A DNA stretch of 64,000 nucleotides from Hymenobacter fodinae (GCF_004745825.1 NZ_SRLA01000005.1:129106-193105), one strand, 5' to 3'. Shown: positions 1-7,065, numbered from the stretch's first letter. A program made the numbers and translations. The notes: generated by a model not told the origin, from the letters alone.

Positions 1-153
1 GCTTCAGACAGTGGCCAGCGCCGCCGTGACACATCAAATCGGGCACAGCAGCCTAGCGCTTTCGCCGATGATCTTGACGACGAAATTCCTTTTGCTTGGG
101 TTTCAGCGCTTATCGTTCCTGTATCACTTATTGTTAGTCTCGGAGTTATCTAA
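1..153 (+). CDS. C-terminal end of an SSB-like protein with a hydrophobic extension (partial)
   Basis: The reading frame is open from base 1 to a TAA at 151-153, giving the last 50 residues of a protein that starts outside the window. A low-complexity Gln/Ser/Arg linker leads into DDLDDEIPF, which closely matches the acidic tip of bacterial single-stranded DNA-binding proteins (DDDIPF in E. coli). In SSBs that tip normally ends the protein and docks repair and replication partners. Here it continues for 19 more residues, AWVSALIVPVSLIVSLGVI, which look like one membrane segment. The OB fold is off-window, so the SSB identity rests on the tail alone. The next gene starts immediately after the stop. 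Confidence 0.55.
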   Translation, partial: ASDSGQRRRDTSNRAQQPSAFADDLDDEIPFAWVSALIVPVSLIVSLGVI

Positions 154-1089
154 ATGAAACGCAAAACTATAAATGCCATTCTGTCCAAGAAGTTTAATGA
201 CTTTGTCAATTCCATCGAGGATGAAGATGTTAAGTCTATGGTGGAGAAAAACACCATTATTACAGGAGGTAGCATTACTTCTATGCTTCTCAACGAAGAT
301 GTAAACGACTACGATCTTTATTTTAGAAACAGGAAAACAGCTTTAGCAGTCGCTAAATATTATGTAGCTCGCTTTAGTGTAAAAAATAAGAGCGGCATCG
401 ACTGTCCTATTTATGTGGATGAAACTGATGATCGGGTTAAAATAGTTATTAAGAGCGCCGGTATTGCCAGCGAGGATGGAACTACCAAAGACTATGAATA
501 CTTTGAGGGTGGTGGAGATGCAGCAGGCTACATCAGCGAGGTGATGCAAGACCCTGGCGCGATCGAAGACGCTTATCAAGAAACTGAATTAAGGGCATTG
601 GAAGCACGGGATGACGGTAAACCTAGATACCGGCCGGTTTTCATGTCAACTAATGCAATAACGTTAGCTAATCAGGTGCAAATTATATTGAGGTTCTTCG
701 GTGAACCCGAAGAAATTCATAAAAACTATGACTACGTCCATTGCACCAATTATTGGACATCTTGGGAAAATAAAGTAACGCTGCATCAAGAGGCATTAGA
801 GGCAATTCTTGCGAAGGAACTACGCTATGTAGGCAGCAAGTATCCGCTTTGCTCGGTTTTTCGGATGCGCAAATTCATTCGCAGGGGTTGGCAGATTAAC
901 GCCGGCCAGATACTGAAAATGATCATGCAAGTATCAGAGCTTGACCTTACTGACCATGCAGTATTAGAGGATCAACTGACAGGTGTTGATGTTGCCTATT
1001 TTGTCGAAGTTGTCAGCAAGCTAAAAGACAAAGATCCTGAAAAGGTCAACGCAGCATACTTGGTCGAGATTATCGACCGCATGTTTTAG
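154..1089 (+). CDS. Nucleotidyltransferase-like phage protein
   Basis: This is a 311-aa soluble protein. Around residues 37-58 it has GGS, a short spacer and a DYDLYF acidic patch, the layout of the polymerase-beta-type nucleotidyltransferase head (GG[S/A]...DxD) seen in CCA-adding enzymes and in many unassigned phage proteins. The remainder matches no family I can name. The ATG directly follows the stop of the SSB-like gene and the next gene begins 11 bases after this stop, so it lies in one transcription unit. The gene is visibly more AT-rich than the genes on either side, which suggests a separate origin. The fold is an inference from one motif; substrate and activity are unknown. Confidence 0.5.
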   Translation: MKRKTINAILSKKFNDFVNSIEDEDVKSMVEKNTIITGGSITSMLLNEDVNDYDLYFRNRKTALAVAKYYVARFSVKNKSGIDCPIYVDETDDRVKIVIKSAGIASEDGTTKDYEYFEGGGDAAGYISEVMQDPGAIEDAYQETELRALEARDDGKPRYRPVFMSTNAITLANQVQIILRFFGEPEEIHKNYDYVHCTNYWTSWENKVTLHQEALEAILAKELRYVGSKYPLCSVFRMRKFIRRGWQINAGQILKMIMQVSELDLTDHAVLEDQLTGVDVAYFVEVVSKLKDKDPEKVNAAYLVEIIDRMF

Positions 1090-1100
1090 GGAGATACAAC

Positions 1101-1592
1101 GTGAAATATTCAGAACTATTAGCCCGTATGCGCAATCTGGACGATAAGCTGGACGAGCAATTGGGCGAGATCATGGACGATGATGAAGTCGAAATCGACA
1201 ACATCGAAAACAGCCAGGAATGGTGGGCGAACTACTTGATCGAGCGCGCCGCCGAGGACAAAGCCAACGCGAAAGCGGCCAGGGAGCTGGCCCAGCGCTA
1301 CGCTGACCGCGCCAAAGTGTTTGAGCGCAAGGAGGAATACCGCAAGCTCGGTATCTACACCCTGGTACAGATGGCCGGCAAGCCCATCAAGACTGTGGCC
1401 GGTAGCGCCCGTATTCAGGAAGGGGTGTTGAGCCTGACGGTAAGCTGCCCGGCCGAGCTGCTGCCTGAAGAATACCGGAAGGTCGAATACAAAGCCGACA
1501 AGGACGCTATCAAGCGCGACCTACAGGCGGGCAAAGAGCTGAACTATGCCGTGCTTGAGCGCGGTAAGCCCTTCCTGGTTATCCGGCAGTGA
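1101..1592 (+). CDS. Siphovirus Gp157-family protein
   Basis: This 163-aa protein starts with GTG at 1101, preceded by AGGGAGAT as a ribosome binding site. It has the Gp157 layout: an N-terminal acidic region, a long helical section rich in Ala/Lys/Arg/Glu (about residues 45-95), and a small beta-rich C-terminus around VEYKADKDAIKRDLQAG. Gp157 proteins are named for a Streptococcus thermophilus phage protein linked to phage resistance, and their mechanism is unclear. They are common in the early or recombination modules of phages, next to SSB and Erf/RecT-type genes, which fits the SSB-like tail upstream. The following gene overlaps this stop (GTGA), implying coupled translation. Confidence 0.75.
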   Translation: MKYSELLARMRNLDDKLDEQLGEIMDDDEVEIDNIENSQEWWANYLIERAAEDKANAKAARELAQRYADRAKVFERKEEYRKLGIYTLVQMAGKPIKTVAGSARIQEGVLSLTVSCPAELLPEEYRKVEYKADKDAIKRDLQAGKELNYAVLERGKPFLVIRQ

Positions 1593-2014
1593 CGGTGCAC
1601 ATCCAGTTTGAGGCCAAGAAGCACGCGCTCCGGCAGACGCAGGACGGATCCGTGACCATCAGCCTGAACATCCACCCCGATGATGTCGATCCGCGCTTGC
1701 TGATGGCGCCGATGGGGAAGGTGTTTCAGGTGGTCATGGTAGACCCGGACGACATCGCCGAGGCGCAGGACGAAGCCCCCGAAGCCGCAGACACCCTGAC
1801 GCAGCAGGCCGCTATCATGTGCCAGGGAGTGCGGTGGATGGAGTTTGTCAACGCCAAATACCGTGGCCACAACTTCAAAGACGGCGCTGACGCCATGCGG
1901 CAGCTATGCGGTGTGGCGTCGCGCCGGGACATCAAAGAGGGCACGAAGGCCGGAGACACCTTCAAACAGCTTAACCGTGACCTTGACGCATTTCTTCAAC
2001 ACGACGTGATCTAA
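1589..2014 (+). CDS. Hypothetical phage-type protein
   Basis: A 141-aa protein starting with GTG at 1589 and overlapping the stop of the Gp157 gene by four bases. I do not recognise the family. The N-terminal 50 residues look like a small beta domain. A Glu/Ala-rich linker follows at about residues 53-68, and then a helical C-terminal half containing MCQGVRWMEFVNAKYRGHNF. Its position next to Gp157 and its overlap suggest a role in the same early module. No signal peptide or membrane segment is visible. Confidence 0.6.
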   Translation: MTVHIQFEAKKHALRQTQDGSVTISLNIHPDDVDPRLLMAPMGKVFQVVMVDPDDIAEAQDEAPEAADTLTQQAAIMCQGVRWMEFVNAKYRGHNFKDGADAMRQLCGVASRRDIKEGTKAGDTFKQLNRDLDAFLQHDVI

Positions 2015-2024
2015 GGAGGAAACC

Positions 2025-2123
2025 ATGATCCGCGAAACCCTTAAAGACATTTGTGGCTTAATCTGTATGCTGGGATCGGTGGTAGCCTTCGTGCTACTGT
2101 TAGTTGCGGCAGGTGTGAAATGA
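2025..2123 (+). CDS. 32-aa membrane micropeptide
   Basis: A short reading frame with a textbook Shine-Dalgarno (AAGGAGGA, four bases before the ATG at 2025). The product has a charged start (MIRETLKD) and a single membrane segment made of Leu, Val, Ala and Gly. It ends in VK. The stop overlaps the next ATG as ATGA, so it is probably translated with its neighbours. Small single-pass proteins of this kind are frequent in phage early regions. Function unknown. Confidence 0.6.
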   Translation: MIRETLKDICGLICMLGSVVAFVLLLVAAGVK

Positions 2124-2461
2124 CCGAGGCGTTATCCATTGATTTTCAATCTGACTGGTGGGATATTGTTGATGGGTGCGGGCTATCTATCAACGCCATC
2201 TGTGAGGACTACGATTTCAAGCGTAAATCATTTATGAAGTGGCTGCGCTGCGAAGCAGTGCCACGCGATAAGAACCGGGAAAGGATTATTGCTGCTATGT
2301 CGCAGTTGGTCGAAGAAAAGAAGCTCGTAAAGCACCCTAGCTATGGCTATGCCACGCCCGATCAAATCAAGGAATTGAGCGAAATCGGCATGGGGCCACG
2401 CCGCGATTATCTGCTCAAGCAGATTGAAAAGCAGACCAAGTTGGCGGGGAAGAAACGATGA
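2120..2461 (+). CDS. Small DNA-binding-like phage protein
   Basis: This is a 113-aa protein. I chose the ATG at 2120 because it overlaps the micropeptide stop; the frame is open upstream to 2051 but without a ribosome binding site. The first half has a helix-turn-helix flavour: WWDIVDGCGLSINAICEDY, then a basic stretch ending in FMKWLRCEA. This resembles terminase-small-subunit or replication-initiator HTH domains, but I cannot place it. The C-terminal third is Lys-rich (KQTKLAGKKR). Its stop overlaps the next small ORF by four bases. Confidence 0.6.
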   Translation: MTEALSIDFQSDWWDIVDGCGLSINAICEDYDFKRKSFMKWLRCEAVPRDKNRERIIAAMSQLVEEKKLVKHPSYGYATPDQIKELSEIGMGPRRDYLLKQIEKQTKLAGKKR

Positions 2462-2526
2462 TCGCGGACGAATTCTTGGAAACCATCAGCGCGGAAAATA
2501 AAATTCTGCTGATAGGGGATAAGTAA
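2458..2526 (+). CDS. Possible 22-aa micropeptide
   Basis: An ATG at 2458 overlaps the preceding stop (ATGA). It opens a 22-codon frame ending in TAA at 2524-2526, which itself overlaps the next ATG (TAATG). The product is acidic, MIADEFLETISAENKILLIG plus two residues. The exact head-to-tail overlaps on both sides are the only support. It may be a real leader peptide or just a translational bridge that keeps ribosomes moving to the GcrA-like gene. Confidence 0.35.
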   Translation: MIADEFLETISAENKILLIGDK

Positions 2527-2753
2527 TGCAGAACACCCGCTGGACAGCCGACATGGATTTCCTGCTGCTGTTCATGCGGGACTGCCTTGACATCAGCTTC
2601 AGGCGCTGCGCCGAGTACCTGGGGCAGGAGTACAGCCGTGGCTATACCCGAAGCGCCTGTATTGGGCGCTATTGGCGGCTGAAAGCAAATGGCGTCGGAT
2701 ATGATCCGGTACCGAGCGATGAATTGCCTGTACCTGATTACTCCTGTTCCTGA
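2526..2753 (+). CDS. GcrA-like small DNA-binding protein
   Basis: A 75-aa protein whose first 55 residues follow the GcrA/Myb-like pattern: an Arg-Trp-Thr start (NTRWTADMDFLL), a middle helix with FRRCAEYLG, and a recognition helix with YTRSACIGRYWRLK. In Alphaproteobacteria GcrA is a sigma70-associated cell-cycle regulator, and phages often carry short relatives. The acidic tail (PSDELPVPDY) is not part of that motif. The gene overlaps its upstream neighbour and runs 16 bases into the end of the opposing gene. It is the last gene of the plus-strand cassette. Confidence 0.55.
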   Translation: MQNTRWTADMDFLLLFMRDCLDISFRRCAEYLGQEYSRGYTRSACIGRYWRLKANGVGYDPVPSDELPVPDYSCS

Positions 2754-3436
2754 TCACGCTCTCTATCGCCTTTGTCCAGCGCCTGGCGTATCCGTTCCAG
2801 ATTGCTTTGCCGGTCAGGCTCGTCCTGTTTGCTTGGGCTTCGGTCAAAGATCGAGCGCGGTTTCTGCTCCTGCTCCTGCTCTAGGGATAACTGCTTGCTG
2901 GCTTCCCGGCCTTCGCGCTGAATGTTCTTGGCGCGAAGCGACGTTTCGTGATCCTCGACCTCCTTTTTCTGCGCCTCGGATAGGGCAGGGCCTTGACCCA
3001 CGCGATCGCTCGGCGTGAAGCCCTCTTTGGGGTTACGCTCGTTTTCCTCCGCCTCCAACTGGCGCGCAATACGCCGGGCGTCTTGTTCCTCGGACGGATC
3101 GGCCAGCTCACGCGTTTCCTGCCGAAACTCATCCGTTTTCTGCTGGGCTGAAGCATCGGGCAGCCTGACCTCAAACAGGTCGTCGTTCGGCTCAGCCTCC
3201 TGTCGCCGCCCGTCCGACCAATGCGCCGGCCGTTTGTCGTCCGTCACCTGCTTATCGGCGATGGCTTCCTGCATAAACTCACGCCGGCCAGCCTTCAGCG
3301 CCTGGCTGCGCTCCGGGCCGGACTGCTCGATCATCTTTTTCAGCACCTCGTTTGTCTCCGGCGTCTGGGCCAGCACATAGCCCAGGTTGAAGTCCGTCTT
3401 GTACTGCTTATCGACCGTAGTTGCTTCCTGCTCCAT
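2738..3436 (-). CDS. Charged, helix-rich mobile-element protein
   Basis: A 232-aa protein. The first ~45 residues (DFNLGYVLAQ, then helices) resemble small accessory proteins I associate with mobilisable elements of Bacteroidota. From about residue 50 on it is extremely rich in Glu, Gln, Arg, Asp and Lys and likely disordered or coiled coil, ending in QEQE. No catalytic motif is visible. It lies two bases downstream of the HTH gene on the same strand, so the two form an operon. Its 3' end overlaps the GcrA-like gene by 16 bases, so the opposing phage-type cassette and this operon meet without a spacer. Confidence 0.5.
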   Translation of the reverse strand: MEQEATTVDKQYKTDFNLGYVLAQTPETNEVLKKMIEQSGPERSQALKAGRREFMQEAIADKQVTDDKRPAHWSDGRRQEAEPNDDLFEVRLPDASAQQKTDEFRQETRELADPSEEQDARRIARQLEAEENERNPKEGFTPSDRVGQGPALSEAQKKEVEDHETSLRAKNIQREGREASKQLSLEQEQEQKPRSIFDRSPSKQDEPDRQSNLERIRQALDKGDRERDQEQE

Positions 3437-3438
3437 CG

Positions 3439-3717
3439 CTAAAAGGTGTTTTTGACGTGCTTTTCGATGTAGGCCAGGATGCTTTCCCGGTCGTAGAGGA
3501 TGATCTTCTTTTCGGGTTGGCTGTAGCGGATAGCCCCCGTGTCGCGCAGCTTCTGCAGCGTGGTCTTAGACGAGATCCGCAGCATGCGCATGGCCTCGTC
3601 GCCGTCGATCCAGCGGTCGAGTACCTTTTCGCCCTGCTCGGCGATCACGCGTTGGACGACGGTATTCACCAGCTTCCAAAATGCCTCATCCTCAAGTGCG
3701 ATGACCTCGATGCCCAT
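3439..3717 (-). CDS. Excisionase-like helix-turn-helix protein
   Basis: A 92-aa protein with a winged-HTH/MerR-like domain at about residues 38-85: WIDGDEAMRMLRISSKTTLQ, then a wing and KIILYDRESILAYIEKH. This is the helix_turn_helix_17-type family common in integrative and conjugative elements of Bacteroidota, where members act as excision factors or regulators. It is the first gene of a two-gene minus-strand operon with the charged protein downstream. A strong bidirectional terminator separates it from the Abi_C-like gene upstream. No integrase gene is in the window. Confidence 0.7.
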   Translation of the reverse strand: MGIEVIALEDEAFWKLVNTVVQRVIAEQGEKVLDRWIDGDEAMRMLRISSKTTLQKLRDTGAIRYSQPEKKIILYDRESILAYIEKHVKNTF

Positions 3718-3725
3718 GTTGGAAG

Positions 3726-3772
3726 GTAAAAAAGAAAAGCCTACGACCGAAGTCAGTAGGCTTTTCTTTTAC
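3726..3772. terminator. Bidirectional hairpin terminator
   Basis: A perfect 15-bp inverted repeat, AAAAGAAAAGCCTAC with GTAGGCTTTTCTTTT, encloses an 11-base loop. A-rich and T-rich flanks make it a rho-independent terminator in either direction. It lies between the stop of the Abi_C-like gene and the start of the HTH gene, both on the minus strand, and so insulates them. Confidence 0.75.
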
Positions 3773-3794
3773 CTAGAAATGGCTAAATCAGTTT

Positions 3795-4619
3795 TTACGA
3801 CTTGAGCCTTGCATGTTCTGCGAGTAGGTAAGTTATATAGCTTGTAATCAAGTTGCAATACAGTCGCGCTTCGTTTTCAGTAATTGTGAAGCCCTCTTTT
3901 AAGTGCATCCCGTGCCTAATCCCGCCACCAGCTGGTGCTGAAAGATAGCCGTGTAATGTCTGGACCCAGCTAAGGACCTGATTTAAGGTGGTACCTTGGT
4001 TCTTGTTGCGCAGTTCCTCAACTATCTTGTTGAAGTATTTGCTTTTTATAGAGGACTCGTCTGCCTGTGGTAAGCCTTGAAACGCAGTTGATACGGTTTC
4101 TAATAGCCACAGAAGTTCTTGAACTGCAGGCCGGTAACGGCCCTCAGTTAGCATCTTTTGAGACTCTGAAAATGAAGTGTGTATGAGTTCCTGGGCACTC
4201 TCTTCCAGAGATGGTGGTGCCTGAGGATGCGCAATTGACTGACCCGAATGGAGCAACTTTAGCTCAGGCGGATCAATCCGGTAATTGACTTGGTGTTTAG
4301 CCAAGACCCCGTTGATTATATTGTGATCAGGGGTAGGATCATCTAAGCTCTCGCACGCCTCATAAAATGCCTCAATAAAAAGCGGCGCGTTTGCAGAGGC
4401 TTGCCTCATGTAACTGAGAAGGTCAGTATGAGCCCAGCTTGCATTGGAGCTTCTTGATGGAACAGAGCCATTTGTAGAAGCAAAAGCGGTCTTGAAATGC
4501 TCAAATACTTCCTGTCTGTAGCGGGCTATCTTACCAATGATTTCGAAAAACTCATCTAAAACTTCACTAGAGATCGGTCCAGGAGAGGCGAAGCGCCAGG
4601 TATTGTCAAACTTGAGCAT
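3795..4619 (-). CDS. Abi_C/HEPN-like candidate abortive-infection protein
   Basis: This is a 274-aa soluble protein. The C-terminal half fits the all-helical Abi_C/HEPN-like plan. It has a helix with repeated Leu and Glu (EGRYRPAVQELLWLLETVST, about residues 158-177) and a second helical pair. Next is a GGGIRHGMHL turn near 235, then the helix ENEARLYCNLITSYITYLLA near the end. In HEPN and Abi_C families an Arg/His pair in such a turn is the RNase or dimer site. The N-terminal 120 residues are unassigned. The gene is AT-rich relative to the chromosome, stands alone between a terminator and the tRNA, and occupies the usual cargo position of a tRNA-integrated element. The defence role is inferred. 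Confidence 0.45.
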   Translation of the reverse strand: MLKFDNTWRFASPGPISSEVLDEFFEIIGKIARYRQEVFEHFKTAFASTNGSVPSRSSNASWAHTDLLSYMRQASANAPLFIEAFYEACESLDDPTPDHNIINGVLAKHQVNYRIDPPELKLLHSGQSIAHPQAPPSLEESAQELIHTSFSESQKMLTEGRYRPAVQELLWLLETVSTAFQGLPQADESSIKSKYFNKIVEELRNKNQGTTLNQVLSWVQTLHGYLSAPAGGGIRHGMHLKEGFTITENEARLYCNLITSYITYLLAEHARLKS

Positions 4620-4680
4620 AGTTGTTTGTCAATTGCGAGATTGAATATGATGCGCAGCCCGATGAGGCTGCAAAATAACT

Positions 4681-4730
4681 GTTGTACCCATGTTGTACCA
4701 ACGAAAAAGGCCACTCCGAAAAGTGGCCTT
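4681..4730. other. tRNA-distal attachment-like region with TTGTACC repeats and hairpin
   Basis: GTTGTACC occurs twice, at 4681-4688 and 4692-4699. It is followed by an inverted repeat AAGGCCACT/AGTGGCCTT (4707-4730) that would terminate the tRNA transcript reading leftward. Short direct repeats just past the 3' end of a tRNA are where tyrosine integrases and excision factors bind. Without the other end of the element I cannot confirm an attachment core. Confidence 0.35.
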
Positions 4731-4737
4731 CTTGCTG

Positions 4738-4811
4738 TAGCGGGGACGAGAGTTGAACTCGTGACCTCAGGGTTATGAATCCTGTGCTCTAACCAACTGA
4801 GCTACCCCGCC
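4738..4811 (-). tRNA. tRNA with CAU anticodon (elongator Met likely)
   Basis: The minus strand folds as a 74-nt cloverleaf. The acceptor GGCGGGG pairs with CCCCGCT (one G-U at the end), with a D-loop AGTTGGTTAG, an anticodon loop TTCATAA and a T-arm ACGAG/CTCGT around TTCAACT. The anticodon CAU means elongator Met, initiator Met or lysidine-Ile. The lack of the initiator signature (three G-C pairs at the base of the anticodon stem) and the overall sequence favour elongator Met. One A-C mismatch sits next to the loop in the anticodon stem. CCA is not encoded. The 3' end faces the mobile element. Confidence 0.9.
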
Positions 4812-4825
4812 CTGTTTTGGTGGTG

Positions 4826-4833
4826 CAAAGGTA
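4826..4833 (-). promoter_or_regulatory. -7 box of the tRNA promoter
   Basis: On the minus strand this is TACCTTTG, the Bacteroidota -7 consensus TAnnTTTG, 14 bases upstream of the tRNA 5' end. The same octamer stands before rpsO, trxB, the serine palmitoyltransferase gene, tyrS and holA in this window. Confidence 0.65.
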
Positions 4834-4860
4834 GAGACAAGATTTGGGCTGATGCAAGTG

Positions 4861-4890
4861 TTTGTGGAAAAAAAAACCCGTGTATATTGC
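4861..4890 (+). promoter_or_regulatory. Promoter of the START-domain gene
   Basis: TTTG at 4861-4864 and TATATTGC at 4883-4890 are separated by 18 bases, close to the Bacteroidota TTTG-N19-TAnnTTTG promoter. The start codon lies about 55 bases downstream. Confidence 0.5.
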
Positions 4891-4946
4891 TTCCAGCCGG
4901 TAAGTTCCTGTGCTTCCGGGTCAATAAAATTTACATAGTTCCGCTT

Positions 4947-5360
4947 ATGCCCCTTTCTGCTACTCGCCTCAAGCACCGTTTTACGGTCGAGTACCCCATC
5001 AATGCCTCGCCCAAAATCCTGTATCCATATCTCGCTTCGGCCTCCGGGCTGTCACAGTGGTTCTGCCAGGATGTACGCATTGATGAAGACCATTGCTTCA
5101 ATTTCATCTGGGATAATCAGCCTCATTTTGCTGAGATGAATTCCCACCGTACAAATCGTTCGGTGCGCTACGTGTTTCTTGGAGCTAACAAACGGCACAC
5201 CCCCGATGCCAACTACCTTGACTTTACACTGGAAGAGTCCCAGTTAACGCAGGAGGTATACCTGCGGGTGATTGATTACTCTGAAGAGACTGATGACATT
5301 GAGTTGCAGGAAATGTGGGATAGTTTGATTCAGAAGTTGCGGGAACAGGTAGGCGGCTGA
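4947..5360 (+). CDS. START-like (SRPBCC) domain protein
   Basis: A 137-aa single-domain protein. I start it at the ATG at 4947 because the upstream in-frame sequence overlaps the promoter. The sequence follows the SRPBCC/AHSA1 pattern: an N-terminal strand (FTVEYPINASPKILYPYLAS), the GLSQWFCQDV turn, repeated strands with Phe/Trp, and a long C-terminal helix (EMWDSLIQKLREQVGG). The fold is a helix-grip hydrophobic pocket. A conserved START-like protein of this size is common in Bacteroidota, but its ligand is unknown. It precedes the LptF/G gene by 114 bases on the same strand, and the order may mean co-transcription. Confidence 0.8.
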   Translation: MPLSATRLKHRFTVEYPINASPKILYPYLASASGLSQWFCQDVRIDEDHCFNFIWDNQPHFAEMNSHRTNRSVRYVFLGANKRHTPDANYLDFTLEESQLTQEVYLRVIDYSEETDDIELQEMWDSLIQKLREQVGG

Positions 5361-5474
5361 TGCGGTTATCAGGCCTGGGAAAAGGAGCACACGCGAAACG
5401 AGCCCTATCTTCGTTTCCCGTTTGCTCCTTTTTGCATTAAGGGCATTCGCAGCGGCCTGCCGACCAACAATTGA

Positions 5475-6908
5475 ATGAAAAAACTCGATAAGCTTATTCT
5501 CAAGGCCTTCGTCGGCCCGTTCTTGCTCACGTTTGCCGTGGTGCAGTTCATTTTCCTGATGCAGTTCATGATGAAGTATATGGACGATCTGGTAGGTAAA
5601 GACCTGGGCCTGGGCGTTATTCTGCAGCTGCTGTTCTTCTTCAGCGTGCTGATTGTGCCCATCTCGCTGCCGCTGGCCGTGTTACTCTCGTCACTTATGA
5701 CATTTGGTACGCTAGGAGAGCACCATGAGCTAACGGCTATCAAAACATCGGGTATTTCATTAACCCGCATTTTGCAACCCGTACTGCTGGCGAGTTTATT
5801 GCTGGCAGGAGGGGCATTCTGGTTTAATAATACCATTGTGCCAATGGCCAACCTGCAGGCCTACAGCTTGCTGTGGGATGTACGGCAGCAAAAGTTAGCC
5901 CTCGATATTCGGGAAGGTGTCTTCTACAATGGCATTCCGGGCTACACCATCAAGGTGAACCAGAAATTAGGCAAGAACGGCGATTTGTTAAAGGGCGTAA
6001 TGATTTACGACCATACGCAAAGTTCTGGGTCTATGCGGGTGATCCTGGCCGATTCAGGCCGGATGTTTACGCGCTTTGGGGGGCAGTACTTGGGGCTAGA
6101 GCTATTTCGAGGCCGTACCTACGTGGAGCAGCCCGATGCTAATAATCGCTCGGGCGCCAGCTTTATCCGCCAAAACTTTGACCGCAATACCATCACGTTT
6201 TCGCTGGAGTCGTTTGGGCTGAACCGCACTAAAACTGAGCTGTTCAAGGATAACAAGATGATGCTGAATTTGCGGCAGTTAGAGCACACTACTGACTCTC
6301 TGCATACGCGTCTGTTTACTGAACGTCAGATGTTGGTACGGCAACTGAACCCATACTATTCTTTTCTCCGGCTTGATACAACCGGGCAGGTTGCAATGCA
6401 GCGGGCAGAGAAGCTACAAGTGCCTGCCAAGCGGCTAGGAGTAGTGAACAGTATGATAGCCCAGCAGGCTGCTAACCGGGCCCGCAACGTGCATTCTTAC
6501 CTCGGAACCAGTGCCGAGCGGCTCGCTAACATGACCAAGGAAACCGCCAACTTTCGCATTGAGATATACCGCAAATTCACGCAATCGGCGGCTATTCTGC
6601 TCATGTTCGTGATTGGAGCCCCGTTGGGAGCCATTATTAAGAAAGGTGGACTAGGCGTTCCAATTCTCATCTCCATCGTTTTCTTCATCGTATACTACGT
6701 CTTCTCCATCATGGGCGAGAAGTACGGCCGGGAAGTGATTATGCCAGTAGGAGTGGGCATGTGGATGGCCACGGCTATTTTGTTACCAGTAGGCCTATTC
6801 TTTCTCTACCAAGCTCGCCACGACTCCGGTATTCTAGATATTGACTGGCAACGGTTTCGGCCCACGTGGTTGCGGTGGCCGCTACGGGGCTATAAGCGCG
6901 CTGTTTGA
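5475..6908 (+). CDS. LptF/LptG-family LPS export permease
   Basis: A 477-aa inner-membrane protein of the YjgP/YjgQ family. It has three transmembrane helices at the N-terminus (residues about 15-120), a large periplasmic jelly-roll region in the middle, and three helices at about 370-455, the last with the GVPILISIVFFIVYYVFSIM stretch typical of the family. LptF and LptG pair in the LptB2FG ABC transporter that pulls lipopolysaccharide out of the inner membrane. Bacteroidota carry related copies, and sequence alone does not tell F from G here. It is somewhat longer than the E. coli proteins (about 360 aa), the extra length being in the periplasmic part. Confidence 0.88.
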   Translation: MKKLDKLILKAFVGPFLLTFAVVQFIFLMQFMMKYMDDLVGKDLGLGVILQLLFFFSVLIVPISLPLAVLLSSLMTFGTLGEHHELTAIKTSGISLTRILQPVLLASLLLAGGAFWFNNTIVPMANLQAYSLLWDVRQQKLALDIREGVFYNGIPGYTIKVNQKLGKNGDLLKGVMIYDHTQSSGSMRVILADSGRMFTRFGGQYLGLELFRGRTYVEQPDANNRSGASFIRQNFDRNTITFSLESFGLNRTKTELFKDNKMMLNLRQLEHTTDSLHTRLFTERQMLVRQLNPYYSFLRLDTTGQVAMQRAEKLQVPAKRLGVVNSMIAQQAANRARNVHSYLGTSAERLANMTKETANFRIEIYRKFTQSAAILLMFVIGAPLGAIIKKGGLGVPILISIVFFIVYYVFSIMGEKYGREVIMPVGVGMWMATAILLPVGLFFLYQARHDSGILDIDWQRFRPTWLRWPLRGYKRAV

Positions 6909-6984
6909 AGCTAGGCCACTGCGTCTTGCTAGGAGGCAGTAATAAACAATCCTTGGTAGCGTAGCAGAAACCAGCAAAAAGCCT

Positions 6985-6992
6985 TACCTTTG
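6985..6992 (+). promoter_or_regulatory. -7 box upstream of rpsO
   Basis: TACCTTTG matches the Bacteroidota TAnnTTTG -7 box and lies 74 bases before the rpsO start, leaving a leader long enough for S15 autoregulation. No -33 TTTG at the right distance is obvious. Confidence 0.55.
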
Positions 6993-7065
6993 CGGCCACC
7001 TCGAAGTCCGGGGTGTTCATTTTTCTTTTTTATCTTAATCCAAGACGGGGAAAACCTATCTGCCG

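Noticed and set aside
1..3717. Sequence contamination by a proteobacterial phage
   Set aside because: The block shares its right half with Bacteroidota-type HTH and mobile-element genes and ends at a tRNA, so integration is more likely; coverage data would be needed to exclude a misassembly.
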